NCBI GenBank assembly: GCA_000320605.2
Contig: KB445793.1
Location: 931,879 to 995,878 of the forward strand
Direction: 5' to 3'
DNA: 64,000 nucleotides
DNA from: Gelatoporia subvermispora B
Lineage: Eukaryota > Basidiomycota > Agaricomycetes > Polyporales > Gelatoporiaceae
Position 1 is the stretch's first letter. Every line of letters starts with the position of its first letter. The notes under the pieces were generated by a model. That model was not told the DNA's origin, made no database searches, and was given only the letters and a program-made list of their open reading frames with translations. Below, one piece after another: positions 12,501-24,054 of this stretch. The position numbers and the translations under genes were made by a program.

Positions 12501-12997
12501 CTTTCAAGATCTGCATCGAGGATACCGAGAGGATCCAAGTCTGCAACGTGGTGACCGCGCACTTGGTACGCCCGGACTAGTAATTGCACCTATGCGAGGG
12601 ATCTAAGTTCAGGGATGTAAAGCAATGTCAATTGGACGCGACATACCTTCAAATGATCGTCCAGCTCGGCGCCACCCCCGGCATGCAACGCGGGTGCTCC
12701 GTCAGCGGGTGCCGGAACGAGGTTCGGGGGAGGGTGGAAAGCCTTCTCGCTGGGTAGGCCGCGCTCCATACCCGAGAAATAAACGTCCCAGGAGGTGTGA
12801 ACAGACTTGGGGTCCTGCTTCCAGTGTCTGTACATCTCCTCCACGTAATACGTGTTGGTGCCATTCGCGAAAGGATCATTGGGAGACGGAGGAGCCGCGG
12901 TCGCGAAATTACGAGCAAGGAAAGCAGAGCCCAGGGGGTACAGTTTTGTGCCCCGGGGTGCCATGGGCAAGCGCCTCAGCGCATGCCGGGATAGCAT
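9554..12997 (-). CDS. KGD1: 2-oxoglutarate dehydrogenase E1 component, mitochondrial
   Basis: This is the thiamine-diphosphate-dependent E1 subunit of the 2-oxoglutarate dehydrogenase complex in the TCA cycle, converting 2-oxoglutarate to a succinyl group on E2 lipoate. Nine exons keep frame: 12997-12647, 12589-12340, 12287-10445, 10381-10366, 10314-10270, 10217-9957, 9907-9857, 9801-9661 and 9604-9554, for about 1002 residues. The first about 35 residues are Arg-rich, Asp/Glu-free and followed by FATAA, a typical mitochondrial presequence. Next come [14 protein letters not shown] (the N-terminal E2/E3-binding region), [29 protein letters not shown] (ThDP site), [30 protein letters not shown] and [16 protein letters not shown]. 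Exon 4 is a 16-nt micro-exon restoring TTPANYFHVLRRQ. The ATG at 12997 is used because it supplies the presequence. It is convergent with BMS1 and divergent from DUG2. Confidence 0.97.
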
Positions 12998-13454
12998 GGC
13001 GAGGACGGTGGAGGTGGTGACAGCGAGTAGGAGAGATGTCCCTGCAGCGACGACGCAGCGTCATCTCCTCCCGCCAATTTTGGCCTCCAGCTCGCATCAC
13101 GTGCTCTTCGGACCTATGCGCCCGTCGGCCTCCAGCTCGCCCTTCACCTGCACACTCGCCGCTTCTCGCCGCCCTCATCGCGGAATTGTACCTACACAGT
13201 CCATGTCACGTCCGATGGACTCCTTGTGCCGATAACGTACATTTTTACGCTCAAGAACTCGAATTGTGTAATGCGGCCGAAAACATACGAATCAGAGACT
13301 TTCCATTTGAAGGACTTGCCAAATGGGGCAACTTAGCGCTGGTGGGCTTGCAGTAACAGCAGGCGCTGGTCACCGTCTCAGCTGCGGTGGCTTGAGCAGG
13401 TGCAAACCATTCTATACCCACTAGGCACCATTTGAAACAAATCACGATAGAAAA
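12998..13454. promoter_or_regulatory. Divergent promoter between KGD1 and DUG2
   Basis: This 457-bp region lies between two start codons facing away from each other. It contains a CCAAT box at 13074-13078, which could bind a HAP/CBF complex; in yeast KGD1 is HAP-controlled, so a role for KGD1 is plausible. A CACGTG palindrome lies at 13098-13103. Both motifs are visible in the sequence; the regulatory meaning is inference. Confidence 0.3.
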
Positions 13455-16400
13455 ATGAGCCCAGCTCTTCCCCATCGTATGCTTTGTGTATCGTGTAGCC
13501 ATGATGAAATCTAAAGCACGCTGACTTCTAGCTTCGCTGAGCAGACCGACGGACGCGGAACTCAAACCACGGCTCCGCCACACTCTTCACCAGGAAGGCA
13601 CTTCGGTTCTGAGCCTTGCTGCTGACAGCAAACACATATTTAGCGGTAGCCAAGGAGAGGATATCTTAGTGTGTCTTAATCTCCATTGCGGCATATACGA
13701 GTTGCGGGGACCTTACGCCCGAACATAGGTTTGGGATAAACAATCATTCACACTTAAGACCAAGTTGAAGGGGCATACCGGAAGTGTCCTCGCCATAGAG
13801 TATGCAGCGGACAAGGAATGGCTATTCAGCGCCTCTGGTACGTTGCAGAGAATGTTCCAATTACACGACACTTCTAAGAGTCGCGTCTACTCCGATAGGC
13901 GACAGTACCGTGCGCGTGAGTAAAGCTGAGCTATGGGGTTATTCGTCAGCCTTACCGGTCCTGAAGGTTTGGTGCACTCGCACTCTGACTCCGCTTTACG
14001 TCCTGCATCCTCATCTCGAGACCGATGCTGGCGACCTATTCTCCCTGGCGTGGTTCCCTGAGGCAGACACTCTATACCTTGGATGCCAGGACACTTCTCT
14101 TCAGTTCTTTTCCTTCTCTCAGGCCGCCTTGCCGCACCTTCCTCCCGATTCTCCTCTGCCGTCTGTACATCCTGCTGCCGGCTCCGGCAGCGCATCTCCC
14201 GCGCCCAGTGGTACATCCACACCGACTTTCCGACGCGTGCATAAATTCTTCGATAGCTATCCTCAGTATACTCGCCGACCAGCCGATGCAGCGGCTCGAA
14301 ATCCAACTTGTGACTCTTGTGAGCCTGCACAAAGTCTCCCAACTGCGCGCAGCTTCAGGGTCCCGAAGCTTAGCGACGATGACCTGTGCGTCGAACATGA
14401 AAGCGCGCAACAGCCATTGGCTATGCTGCAGGTTCCCCCAACAAATGTCATCTACTCTGCGCACTATGGCTACGTTTACTGCATGGCTCTCGCATACATA
14501 GACGATGAACACGGCTTCAGTAGTTTGAGCACTGATGATCAGAGTACACCCAGAGCTCGCAAAATGCACCTCGTTACGGGCAGCGGTGACGCCACCGTAA
14601 AGGTAAGTTCTAGCATGCTCCCTACAACAGACAGCGACAAATATTTTTCTATGTGCCAGTTATGGCACGTCTCCTCCGTCAATTGTACACCGACGTTGCT
14701 GCATACATTTGATTGCACGATAGGCGCTGTATTGACCATAGTGGTTGATACGGACACCATCTTCGCTGGTTGCCAGGACGGCTACGTCAAAGTCTGGGAT
14801 CTTGAGACCCGCACCCTCGTGCGCAGTCTTATTGTGGCTGAGGTACGTTTCATAGTATTCGAGGATTGCGTTCGCTCTCAGTGCACCTACCACTCACGGT
14901 ACGCGTAGAACGTCGACATTCTATCATTATCGCTGCTTGGCTCAGACCTATTCACATGTGATGCCAATGGGGACATACAGGTCAGTTTCAGTTATTCGGA
15001 TAGAAGATGATAACGCCCAGCTTACTGACGATGCCACCAGCGATGGTCGTCTTCATTCGATATGACCGCTTCCTGGCATGGTCATGATGGCATCGTCCTG
15101 GCATCCCATATCGCTGCTATGCCTGCGTCGACTCCGTTGAGTGCTTCAAGCGAAGATGTCAGCATGTCAACGTACGTTCTGCTGACCGGAGGTAACGATA
15201 ACTGTATCAAGGTATGTTCCTCGCGGCACAGATATTGATGATACGTACATCTCAACACTGCCCCAGATCTGGGAAGTCGAAGCTCCTATCATGCAGAGCT
15301 CCGGCAAGACGATTACTTCGAGGCTAAAGCGAGGTACAGATCTTCCCGCGTCGGGGGGTATTGACGGTATGCATCAATCAATGTAATCAACCTTTGCGCA
15401 AAAGTTCAACCTGTGCCATGTAGATACGATGGTTCTCGCACTCTCGAAATTGGTCTCAATCCCGAGTGTGAGCAACTCGGCCAACCATCGGGAAGACTGC
15501 AGGCAGGCAGCGATCTGGCTACGCAAGTGCCTCACTCAGCTGGGTGCGGACTCATCCGTGGTAGGACTGCATTCGCATCGACAACGGACTAGTGACGAAC
15601 TTCTGTCCGCATACTAGCTACCGACGGGAGACAGTACAAACCCCATGGTCCTTGCGACTTTTCGAGGTACTGAGAAGAAGCCAACTAAACCCAGAATCCT
15701 ATTCTATGGGTGCGTTCTGCGATTTCTTGCTATATAACAATTAACACTTGTTTAAATGAAAGGCACTATGACGTGATATCTGCCCCACGTAAAGGCTGGG
15801 TCTCCGACCCGTTCACTCTAAGCGGCCGGAATGGGTATCTGTATGGTCGTGGGGCGACAGACAACAAGGGTCCCATCATTGCGGTCGCCTGTGCTGCGGC
15901 AAACCTGCTGGCTCGCCGTGCCCTCGATCTCGACCTAGTTCTACTTATCGAAGGAGAGGAAGAAGCTGGCAGTGGCGGGTTTGTAGACACTGTCAGAAAG
16001 CACAAGGTAGGGACAGTCTCACAAGACCCTGCCAGAGTCATGTCTTCTCACTACTGACGACGGAATATAGGATGCTATAGGTCCGATTGATGCGATCCTA
16101 GTCAGGTTCGTCCCTGTACTCCCTGAAATCTGCCCTTGACTGTAATTGATGGGTTAATACAGCAATTCTACGTGGATCGCTGAGGACATACCTTGTATAA
16201 CGTATGGTCTGCGTGGGGTCGTCCACTGCAACGTCGAAGTGAGTTGACCGAGATGGCCGTTTTGTATCCAATCCATGACTGTCTGCTAGATCACAAGCGG
16301 CGGTTCTGACCTTCATTCCGGCGTGGACGGTGGCGCGGTCGTTGAGCCTATGCATGACATGTGAGATTACAAATCTTCCTATCTCGCTCACAATTCAAGT

Positions 16401-17340
16401 GCAATAGGGTTAAACTTCTAGGAGCGTTAGTTGACGAGCAGAATCGGGTGACCGTCCCCGGGTTCTGTGAGCTCGGTCTAGCTATAGGGCTTCGGTGTTA
16501 TTACTGACGAAGTCGCATGCAGACGACAATGTCCGCCCTTTGAGCGATGAAGAGCAACAGTCATACACAGTCCTGGCAGGCATCACTCAGACTCCTGCAT
16601 CGTCGCTCGCAGCGCGCTGGCGCAACCCCTCGTTGACCATCCACAACGTAGAAGTCTCCGGGCCCAAAAGTAGGTCGTCAGTAACACCGGAATCCGGTCC
16701 AGCTGACAATCGTAGATTCGACAGTGATCCCGGCCTCTGCGAAGGCACACGTTTCCTTGCGCATTGTCCCAGACCAAGACCTCGACGAGGTTGCGAAATG
16801 TCTTCGCGATCACCTCCTTGCATCCTCCCAGAAGCTGCGGTCGCCCAACGAGCTACAGGTTCGCCTTGATATCCATTCTTGTCTCTACACGAACTGAGGA
16901 GGCGGCGGCAGGTAACAATCGACCACACGGCAGACTGGTGGCTAGGGAACCTCGACGACCCGTGGTTCCGTGCACTTGAGGATGCCGTACGAGATGAATG
17001 GGCCACTGAGCCTCTGAGGATCCGTGAAGGAGGCGTGAGTGTTTTCACACATACGTACGCATTCGCATCGCCTCATGGTGCACCGCAATAGTCAATCCCG
17101 TCGGTCCCATATCTCGAGAAAGAGTTTGCCTGTCATGCGCTGCATCTTCCCTTGGGGCAAAGCACCGTGAGTAATCACATGCTCGTTCTTATTTGCTTCG
17201 TCTATTCATCCGTGATCTAGGATCAAGCACATCTGCCGAACGAGCGGATCTCTCTGTCCAACCTTCGACGCGGAAGGTCGGTCGTAGAGCGATTCTTCTG
17301 CAGCGTCGCCAGCCTGCCACTGTCCCGTGCTTCCGCTTAG
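13455..17340 (+). CDS. DUG2: Dug2-type WD40 / M20 metallopeptidase (glutathione degradation)
   Basis: Dug2 forms, with the amidotransferase Dug3, the cytosolic complex that removes glutamate from glutathione in fungi. I join 21 exons in frame into about 922 residues. The first is only 22 nt (13455-13476) and the fourth 17 nt (13899-13915). Residues about 25-480 hold WD40 repeats: KLKGHTGSVLAIEY, LFSASGDSTVRVW, HLVTGSGDATVK, IFAGCQDGYVKVWDLETR and LLTGGNDNCIKIWEVEAP. The C-terminal half is an M20 peptidase: LVSIPSVS, the metal-ligand motif FYGHYDVISAP, YGRGATDNKGP (bridging Asp), EGEEEAGSGGF (catalytic Glu pair) and SGGSDLHSGVDGG, followed by the dimerisation lid and LPLGQSTDQAHLPNERISL. The last exon ends at 17340. 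The apparent stop at 15615-15617 lies inside an intron (15561-15617). Intron density is exceptional, with 20 introns of 50-66 bp. Confidence 0.93.
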
Positions 17341-17663
17341 ATGATGGCAATCTTCGCAGCGCGGGCGGCTGGACCCGAGACCGGCGCCCTCTGCACCTCA
17401 CCGTTACCCTTCTGGATCTCACACCTATGTCATCGGATTGCTATTGTACTATGTTTTCCTTGATACGATCGAATCGAGATATCAAACATTAGATGAACAT
17501 CGCCGAGCGCGGAGAGCAGCAGCTACCGATAACAAATAAAAGAAGCACTACAAGTACTAGTCCAGGCACCCACGCCGACCGCCCAAAAATTCTAAACATA
17601 CACCTAGCAAATACGATAATGCACTGTGATTTGTTGCGCTGTCCATCCATCCAGTGTGTGTGC
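17341..17663. other. Convergent 3' intergenic region (DUG2 / Stealth gene)
   Basis: The stops of DUG2 and the minus-strand Stealth-family gene face each other here. I see no further gene. It should hold both 3' UTRs and polyadenylation signals, none of which is clear enough to call. Confidence 0.5.
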
Positions 17664-20307
17664 CTACGAATCACGCTCCCAGGCAGAGGGCTTGCCCCAC
17701 TTCTTCTCCTCCCAATCGTGAAGGTACGTCGCGACCTGCGCTTCGCCCGAATCGATATCGTCATTCAGACACAGCAGCGCGACATCCTTGTTCTTGTCTA
17801 CGCGCTGTAGCACCGCCATGACCTGGCGCGGGCTCATTAGGCGCTCGAACATGGACGGCGTATCGCCTGTCGAACAGGATGTTAGCACGATAGCACGATG
17901 ACGCAGATAAGACGTGTTGCTAGATACTGACCGATCACATAGCGGTAGCGCTGCAGGAGGTGCAGCGCCCACGCGCGGACGTCCGTCGCGCGGGCGTCGC
18001 CCATGACGTCGCGCAGCGAGAACTCGGCGGCTTGCCAGTCGTCTGTGATGGGGAGGTGCGCGACGGCGCCCGCGGACGCGTCGTCGGGGAGCTTCCCCGC
18101 GAGCGACGGGAGCACGCGCCCGGGGGGCGGGAGAAGCGCGGAGAGGCCGAGCTCGCCGCTCGCGTTCACGAGTGCCGTGATCACTGCAAATTCGCCATCA
18201 GTCAGAATTGGCACCAGCGGGGGGGAAGGGGGACGCACCGCAGTCGCCGCACTCCGGGCGGCGGAAGGCGATGTGCTTGAAGACCTCGCTCGCGCGGAGG
18301 CTGCCGTCACGCGCGGCGGGGATGAGCTCGTGCGCGAAGCACTCGTCGTAGCGGATCTTGCAGCGCGGCGTGATGTCGAGCCTATTGTCCGGATCGAAAT
18401 TCGGCCATCGGTCCTTCCCGCGCGTGCTGAGCGCAGAGTACGGGTATCCGTCCAGCGACGCTGCACACGTTCTGTAATTAGCCTTCTTTTATCCAGCGGT
18501 GGGACAAAAAGCGTGAGACGCACAGAATAGATAGGTCGTCTTGCTCGCATCGCGGTGGCCGCTCTCCCTCAGCCTCTCCGCTACCCTCTCCTTCTCCAAC
18601 GTCCTTCTCCGACCGGCAATAATCAACATCTCCTGCTCTCCCTCCTTACCTCCCAGCTCTGCCCACGCCCGCGCCCCCGTCTTCGCGTCCCACCGATCGT
18701 CCAGGCCGCCCATCCTCCCCACCGCCCATGCCCAGAGCATCGCCTCTCTTGCGCGCTCGACGACAAAGTGATTCAGCATGAACATAGCATTGACGTCCCC
18801 GTCGCCGGCAGCGGTCTCGCGGAACGGGTGTTCTGCGGCCGCGGCGTGCGCGGCGGGCCACACCTGCGCGATCTCGTGCAGGAGCGCGTGCGACGCGGCT
18901 TTGGCTTCGTGCACGACGTACGGGCGGTGCCGCAGCCCGAAGCGCTTGCCTGTGCGGGCGGATGCGGCGATCAGTAACTGGGAAGGGAAGAGAAGGGAGA
19001 AAGAACGCACTGAGGAGGTGGTTCGACTCGCCCATGGCACGCCACTCGCCCTGCGTTTTGGGCGCGGGCCGGTCGGAGGAGACCATTAGGTTGGACTGCA
19101 TGCGCAGGACGAGGCCGTACGCTGCGCTGGCGTATTAGGGTCCGTGATATCATAGATTGCGCGTATATACCCACCGGATGTGTAAAAGCTAGTGGGGGTA
19201 AGAGAATTTGTCATGAAGAAATCGTCGTTCTGGCTTTTCGTCAGTTGACGGTTGTCGAGGGATCCGGCGCGCACTTACCATGTAGACACTAGGGAGCCGC
19301 GAACGTTAAAGCTGAGAAAGATTGCAGACACGTAGGGTTGCTCACAAGTTTTCCGATAGGCCTTCTAATCTGTGGATTTGCGACTCGATAGCATAGCTAA
19401 AGCCACATGTCAGCAAGTGCGTGAAAAAAACAATGAATATGCTCGCCTGTTGAATCCTGTTCCGATGTAGGGGTCAAAGAACTGTGAATGATGGTCGACC
19501 TCGAGCATGACCTGGCCGTCGCGCCACCCACGGGCGGTATGCTTGGCCAGATCAAGCCACTGTGGGACTTGGCCGAGGCGCCAGTCGGTCGCAACAGAGA
19601 GGTTGATCACCGGGATATCGTCAGGTACGGGGAAGTCGGCCGCGAGGAGGCGGAGGCGGCGGGCATGCGGCCGGAAGTTGGCGAGAACAGATCGGATAGA
19701 ATGGCGGAGTTCATCATGATCACTGTGCGCCTGTGAGCCCGGGGATCGTCGCAAGTGAGTAAGTAGACAGGACTGACCGATACATGCGCGCCTGGAAGTT
19801 GCTCCGCTGCGGGCGATACGGGTCGTCTGCAGCATTGAGCGCCTCCTGCGCACTCTCTTTTGCTTGCTCGAGGAGGGGGTCGGAGCCGTTGACCCAGGTC
19901 CAGACGACGTCCATCTTGGGGACGTCGGGGTCGTGGCATGGCTCACCACTGGTGAAATAGTCGTCGATACAATCAGGCGGCAAGTCGTGTACAGGAAGGA
20001 GCGATGGTGACCGGGCTGGTCGGGGTTCGGGTACACGGAGCGGAAGATAGGACTGGAGGTCGACAGAGGGGTCTATTATAAACGGGTATTGTGTCGTATC
20101 GACATCACTGAGAGAGCGTCTGATGAAAGCAAAGAGCGAGATGAGGGAGACGGCGGAGAGAGCTAGCACTGCGGCACGTCGCCTGGAGAAGATTCTGGGA
20201 GATGTTTGCCAGGAAGTAGCGGTAGCGGGGGTAGAGGGGCGGCCATGGCGGTCGTAGTCTGCGAGTTGGATGTAGATAGCGTCTGAGGAAGCTATAGGTG
20301 GCGACAT
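17664..20307 (-). CDS. Stealth-family sugar-phosphate transferase (Xpt1-like), type II membrane protein
   Basis: Stealth proteins transfer sugar-1-phosphates; the Cryptococcus member Xpt1 is a Golgi xylosylphosphotransferase acting on O-glycans. Ten exons join in frame: 20307-19778, 19722-19447, 19396-19346, 19288-19279, 19229-19175, 19121-19011, 18949-18524, 18460-18239, 18183-17932 and 17866-17664, for about 711 residues. Residues 45-62 form one membrane span after a basic run (SRRR), predicting a Golgi type II topology. Conserved region 1 is MDVVWTWVNGSDP. Region 2 starts RDHDELRHSIRSV and ends GLSENFVYMNDDFFM, which needs the 10-nt micro-exon (19288-19279) and a GC-AG intron (19446-19397). 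Region 3 includes HRPYVVHEAKA with nearby DGDVNAMFMLNHF. A fourth conserved segment with ECGDC and DTPSMFERLMSP follows. The exact donor and acceptor sugars cannot be read from sequence. Confidence 0.85.
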
Positions 20308-20974
20308 GAGGGACGCATGAGCAACTCGTGTGACGGGGATAGAGTATAAGAGATGTGGCCGTGCGAGGCGCTGGAAGGCTGGGATGCCGAACGGTGGGCA
20401 AACGCTGGCACCTGCAACAGAACGTCAGCAGGAATAGGATGTACGCGCGCTCTGTTCGCGGCTGGTCGCAGTTCCTGCACTATGCCAACAATTTCCCGGC
20501 TGTCTGCGGATTAGCCCAGCTGCGCGTCCGAAGAACGCACCACTCCGTCGGACGAGTCGTGTGCACCAACGAATGTGCGTCCGCTGCTGCTCGCTGTCTG
20601 CGACGACGAGCACGCTCTATCGAGACGAGCCTAGGTGGTTGATGAGGGGAAAAACAAAAGATGAAGAGATTGAAATGTTTCGCGAGCTGCCCGTCGTCAG
20701 CGTGTTGCCCAAATATAGAATTTCTGATCGGCAGGGCATCTCCGATTCGGGCACAACACTATTTTTAGCACGCACAGGCTATTCGCGCGCGTCTATTTCG
20801 GGCCCGCAGCAATCACGCAACACAAGAGCAGATGGCCGCTCTACGTCCAGCAAGTCGCCAGCAAGCTGCCAGCTGTCCGCGTGCGTGTCTTCAATATCAC
20901 TCCAGATAGCATACAGCACAACCACTCTAATGTACTTTTAGCCCCGTCCCCACGACAATCATCCGAGCCCACAT
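20308..20974. other. Intergenic region upstream of the Stealth gene, downstream of RRP6
   Basis: This is 667 bp between two minus-strand genes. It should carry the Stealth-gene promoter and the RRP6 3' UTR. Short open frames are present on both strands but none shows a motif I recognise. Confidence 0.4.
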
Positions 20975-23900
20975 CTACCGGAACGTACGCGCCTGGTTGC
21001 CCTTCTTCAGCTGGCTATGCGCCTTTGGCGGCGCACCAAAGTTGCCGTACGTATAAACCGCGTCTGCAACGCCATTAGCACGGAGCACCCAGCACGCACG
21101 CAATCCGCACTCACCCTTGCTCTGCTTCTGCTTCTTCTTCTTCTTCCGCCCCACCTCCACGCGCTCATCATCCGAGCCATCGTCCAGGATGTTCGACACC
21201 GCGCCGTAATCAAACTCCGGCGCACCCTCACCAGATGCGCCCTCTTCCCGCTCCTCCGCGTCCTCCGCGCCCTGCTGTGCCTTGCGCTTCCGCTTGCGCG
21301 GCTTTGCTTGCCCGACCACCACGATCGTATCTGCCTCCTCCTCTCGCACCGCCGCCTGCCGCTGCCGCTGCGCAGCAGGCACAAACGCGAGCTCCTCGAC
21401 CACCGCCATCACGTCGTCACGTGCCTCCGACCCAGGCGCGCCCGGCCCGATCTCCGCGGGCCCGGCAGAGTCTACAAGCTCTACTGCGGCGACGGGCAGC
21501 TTGGGCACGGACGGCGCGATGATGAGCGTGCCGTGTATCCTAGCGACAACCTCCCCGAACCGTTTCTGTGCTGCACGCGACCCCTGTGCATTCTGGTCGT
21601 GTGACGAATATTCACTGTGTGAGAGCGCTGCGCACAATCCTGAGAAGACTGATAGGCTCACCAGCACCGCGCCACCGAAGAGCGCGCTTTCTTTAGCTGC
21701 ATGTGGTCGTGTGCCCCCCACCGGCGCAGCGAGCGAAGCACCAAACAGGGTAGATGTCGGACGTGTCGCATCAGTCGGGCGGGACACTGAACGTCATAGC
21801 GTGATAACCATCAGCATCCCTTCTCACCGCCAAGAACATCCTCGATTCACTCACCCTTCGTCCACAATGATGCATCTTTGTTGGCAGGTGTCGCCTCGAC
21901 TTCCACAGCTTCCGTATCCACCTCCTCACGGACATCACTATCCACTTTCTCCGTCTCGACAACTTCTGTCGCGGGCACCTCCACCGGCCCGCCCAACGCT
22001 TCCTTCACCGCCGCCCGCACGGTATCCAACAATTCCTGCGCTCTCCTCCTCACGACCGGTGGTACGGGCCTGAACAGCGCAAGTAACGCCGCCATATCCG
22101 CCGGCGTCCTCTCCGCGAGTGCGAACAGCGCGTGGTTGGGCAGGACATAGCGCGTGCTCTCGTCCTCCGCGCGCGAAACACGGTCACGCCACGCATGCAC
22201 CGCGCGGTACACCGCGCGCTGCGTGCGCGCCACTGCACTGTCCGCTCCGTGGACCGGCGGCGCGACGAGCGCGCCCTTGTTCCACTTGCGCGCGAGCGTG
22301 TCCCACCCGCCCGGCCCGAGGCCCTGATCCGGGTCGTACCTCTCCTTCTCGTACACCCGCAGCGCCGTCGTCGCGGAGCGTGCGAGGACCTCGCGGACGA
22401 GCGCGTGCGCCGGGTCGGTGTCGGCACCCGCGGGCGAAGGGGGTGTGGACGCGGACGCGGATGGGCTTTGCGCACGGGATTGCGCGCGGTCGAGCAGCGC
22501 GTTCCGGAGATTGTCGTAGATGTAGAGTAGGAAGTGCGTGTCGGAGCGCGCGTATTGGAGCATTTCTTCCGGCAGTGGTCTGATAGCACACGATTAGCTT
22601 CGAGTGCGAGAAACAGTAGTTCCGTAGGGCGCACCTGATGCGCCAATCCGCAAGCTGGTATCGCTTATCCGGAGTAAAATCGCAGTACATCTCCAGCAGT
22701 GTCCCAAGATTGTGGCGCGGGAATTCTGAGGAAAAATGAGACTCCACCAGAACACGAGTCGCATAGCAGAGAAGACGTACCGAGGACCTTCGATGCATGA
22801 TAGGTATCGAAGAGGTTCACAACGTACAGATTGAAGTCCTGCTGCAGCCACACGATGTCACTCTCCGCGCCATGCAGTACCTACGGTCAATCAGTCACCT
22901 CTTCCACTCATCTCATGGACAACGGTCTCACCTTCACGATCCGCGGATCCGTCAGGACCTCATTGAGCTCCTCCATCTCCTCGCGCACCTGGAGTACATC
23001 GACGATGAAATCGCGCTCGCGCGTGCTGATCTGCATCAAACACACAAAGCCGCCGAACGACCGGAAGCTGTGGTGTTCGAGGTCGAGTGCAATCTCCTGC
23101 GCGGTGCGCAGGTGCGCGAGCATCTCGTCGAACGCGGCACGGTCCGCGACCCACGTGAACTGTGTATCCGCAAACCCGCGCGGCGCGACTGGCGACGCAG
23201 TGCGGAACATGCGCGCGGGGTAGTCGGTGTGTGTGATTTCGTACCGGTACGGATGTAGCCTGTAATTGCGGGTGCGGTTAGATTACGACTCAGAGTTCTT
23301 TCAGAGCGGACATACGAAGCGGATCCCTCATCGTGTCCATCGTCCGAGCGATAATTGTAGCCTAGTGGAACTTGCGCATTGTACTTGTGTCGCAGTGTAG
23401 GCGTCCAGATGGTATTCGAGTTGTTGTCCGGTTTGCGCGCGAACTGCAGCTGCGGTTTTGCGAGGTGCGCCGCGTGTTGCAGCGCTGGGTCGAGACGACC
23501 AGGTGGTGCATTTGGTTTCCTCGTCTGCAAAAAATTGAGACCGTGCCTCCATGCAACACACTGCCGTCCGACGTACCTTCTGCGCAGCCGTCTGCGCAGG
23601 GTTCACAGCGATCGCGGGGGCCTTCGTCCGGCCGGTCACCTCATCAAGACAGATATCCTACACCACACAACCAATAACGGTCAGTCCACACGTCGCGCAC
23701 GCAACCGATCCAGGGAGCATTCCTCACTGCACGCTCAAGCAGCTGGTCCATCGCATCGACCACCAGCGAGTGGAACCGGTCCACCACATCGTCTTCGCTC
23801 TCAATCTTCTCCTTGCCCTTGCCCTTCCCGGATGCCTGCGCGGTGTGCGCGAGTCCGACGAGGCGGTTCGTCAGCGCAAGCACGCGCGCAGACGCGGCGT

Positions 23901-24054
23901 CGAGCGCACGCGCGAGCGGGCGGTCCATCGAGCGGTGGAAGGCGAGGTCGGCGGGGAATGCGGCGGCGTGCCGCGTCGCCGTGAGCGCCGCGCCCTGCAG
24001 CGCGGCGTTGTAATCGTTGAAGCCGGCGGGGGTGAGGCTCGCAGGTGGGGCCAT
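20975..24054 (-). CDS. RRP6: Exosome-associated 3'-5' exoribonuclease Rrp6
   Basis: Rrp6 is the distributive DEDD-Y exonuclease of the nuclear RNA exosome. Exons are 24054-23701, 23657-23577, 23524-23316, 23259-22932, 22880-22781, 22725-22635, 22579-21855, 21786-21115 and 21063-20975, giving about 882 residues. An optional in-frame 78-nt intron (21661-21584) would shorten it to 856. The N-terminus is the PMC2NT (Rrp47-binding) region. The exonuclease core has [25 protein letters not shown] (first Asp-Glu pair, in two blocks), [16 protein letters not shown] (second Asp), [22 protein letters not shown] and [14 protein letters not shown] (Tyr and final Asp). An HRDC domain follows ([20 protein letters not shown] region). 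The tail is low-complexity and carries a Lys-rich [11 protein letters not shown] motif. Intron 1 is only 43 bp. The ATG at 24054 is the first that covers PMC2NT. Confidence 0.93.

Noticed and set aside
15615..15617. Apparent premature stop in DUG2
   Set aside because: It is the acceptor TAG of a 57-bp intron (15561-15617); splicing gives a continuous conserved sequence.
21584..21661. Extra 78-nt intron in RRP6
   Set aside because: GT and AG ends are present, but the length is a multiple of three and the frame is open without splicing, so it cannot be decided from sequence; noted as optional only.
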